In this document: piece after piece, positions 63,672-64,000 of the stretch
How positions within the stretch are numbered: position 1 is the first letter of the stretch
Layout: the number at the start of each line of letters is the position of its first letter
Source of the DNA: Pythium myriotylum
Lineage: Eukaryota > Oomycota > Peronosporomycetes > Pythiales > Pythiaceae
Direction of reading: 5' to 3'
Assembly (NCBI GenBank): GCA_023091665.1
Contig: JALJCQ010000008.1
Coordinates: 868,001 to 932,000 of the forward strand
Length of the DNA stretch: 64,000 bases
Program-made: the position numbers and the translations under genes
The notes under the pieces: generated by a model
What the model saw: the letters and a program-made list of their open reading frames with translations, nothing else
Told to the model about the DNA's origin: nothing
Database searches by the model: none

Positions 63672-64000
63672 TGGGTGCGTCGGGAATCTGGAAGCATCCA
63701 GCAGACCCGACCTGGGAGGAACCACGGTGGGTTTTTGAGTCCAACATCCCCTGGGTTTTTGGGTCGGCTAGTGCCACCGTCTTGTCGGGCGGTCCGACTC
63801 CGCATACAAAGTTCAAGTCAACAATCCGGATCATGGCGCCACCAAACAGCACCGCGCAAGCTGAGTTACACGCCACGTCACGACTAATAAGTCTGCGACG
63901 TGGTATTTCAGTACATTCCAGTCACATGGCTACATTCGCGCACACCTCCCCGACACCATACATGAACGTCGCGGCTGCACAGGAGGAGCACGGGTGCTCG
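63672..64000. other. Right-edge intergenic region
   Basis: 329 bp upstream of the glycosyltransferase gene. Contains a CCAAT-containing TCATTGGGTG context at its very left and otherwise nothing I recognise. Confidence 0.4.

Overview
The window is nuclear DNA of an oomycete (Phytophthora/Pythium-type stramenopile); I cannot name the genus. The evidence is three elicitin-like secreted proteins, a fused GPCR-phosphatidylinositol phosphate kinase (a hallmark of oomycetes, otherwise known mainly from amoebae), GC-rich coding sequence, about 31 inferred introns that are mostly 52-86 bp with GT..AG ends, short intergenic gaps, and start-site elements resembling the oomycete INR/FPR consensus GCTCATTYYNCAWTTT. 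The elicitin and GPCR-PIPK signals are lineage-informative, and the cilium-linked genes fit a zoospore former.

Layout. 1-818 (-): 3'-truncated mitochondrial protein. 1297-3544 (+): sphingosine-kinase-like lipid kinase. 4265-5392 (+): Old Yellow Enzyme. 5609-5974 (-): small PH-domain protein. 6220-10810 (-): three elicitin-like genes in tandem. 11167-12351 (+): BMT5-like rRNA methyltransferase fused to zinc fingers. 12929-17107 (-): USO1/p115 vesicle tether, head to head with PRP4 kinase at 17280-19659 (+). 19923-20790 (-): Qb-SNARE membrin. 22049-25077 (+): large unknown with a SAP-like motif. 25315-26933 (+): ankyrin protein. 27056-27975 (+): LZTFL1 (BBSome regulator). 28283-28805 (-): ribosomal protein eL39. 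29306-32635 (+): GPCR-PIPK. 33330-34571 (+) and 34889-36661 (-): tail-to-tail pair sharing an unrecognised domain. 37998-38385 (-): ribosomal protein eS26. 39016-39417 (-): complex III hinge protein, head to head with complex I NDUFV2 at 39868-40798 (+). 40971-41671 (-): type III J-protein. 41989-42759 (+): Qa-SNARE ending in a CaaX box. 43053-45701 (+): coiled coil with RI-type leucine-rich repeats. 45819-47877 (-): DUF4954-like protein, head to head with DHX40-like helicase at 48021-50399 (+). 50552-56122 (+): 1856-residue armadillo protein. 56229-58458 (-): ABCF3. 58569-61823 (-): LRR/coiled-coil/EF-hand-like protein. 62010-63671 (-): membrane glycosyltransferase-like protein.

These are mostly independent housekeeping genes. 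Recurrent themes are membrane traffic (USO1, membrin, Qa-SNARE), phosphoinositide/lipid signalling (lipid kinase, PH protein, GPCR-PIPK), translation (eL39, eS26, ABCF3, BMT5-like), respiration (hinge protein, NDUFV2) and cilium/centriole biology (LZTFL1, the LRR coiled-coil proteins). Several genes (eL39, hinge protein, membrin, LZTFL1, J-protein, eS26) only become visible after splicing by eye. Exon coordinates are my manual models, supported by reading-frame continuity and family similarity recalled from memory, not by transcripts or searches.
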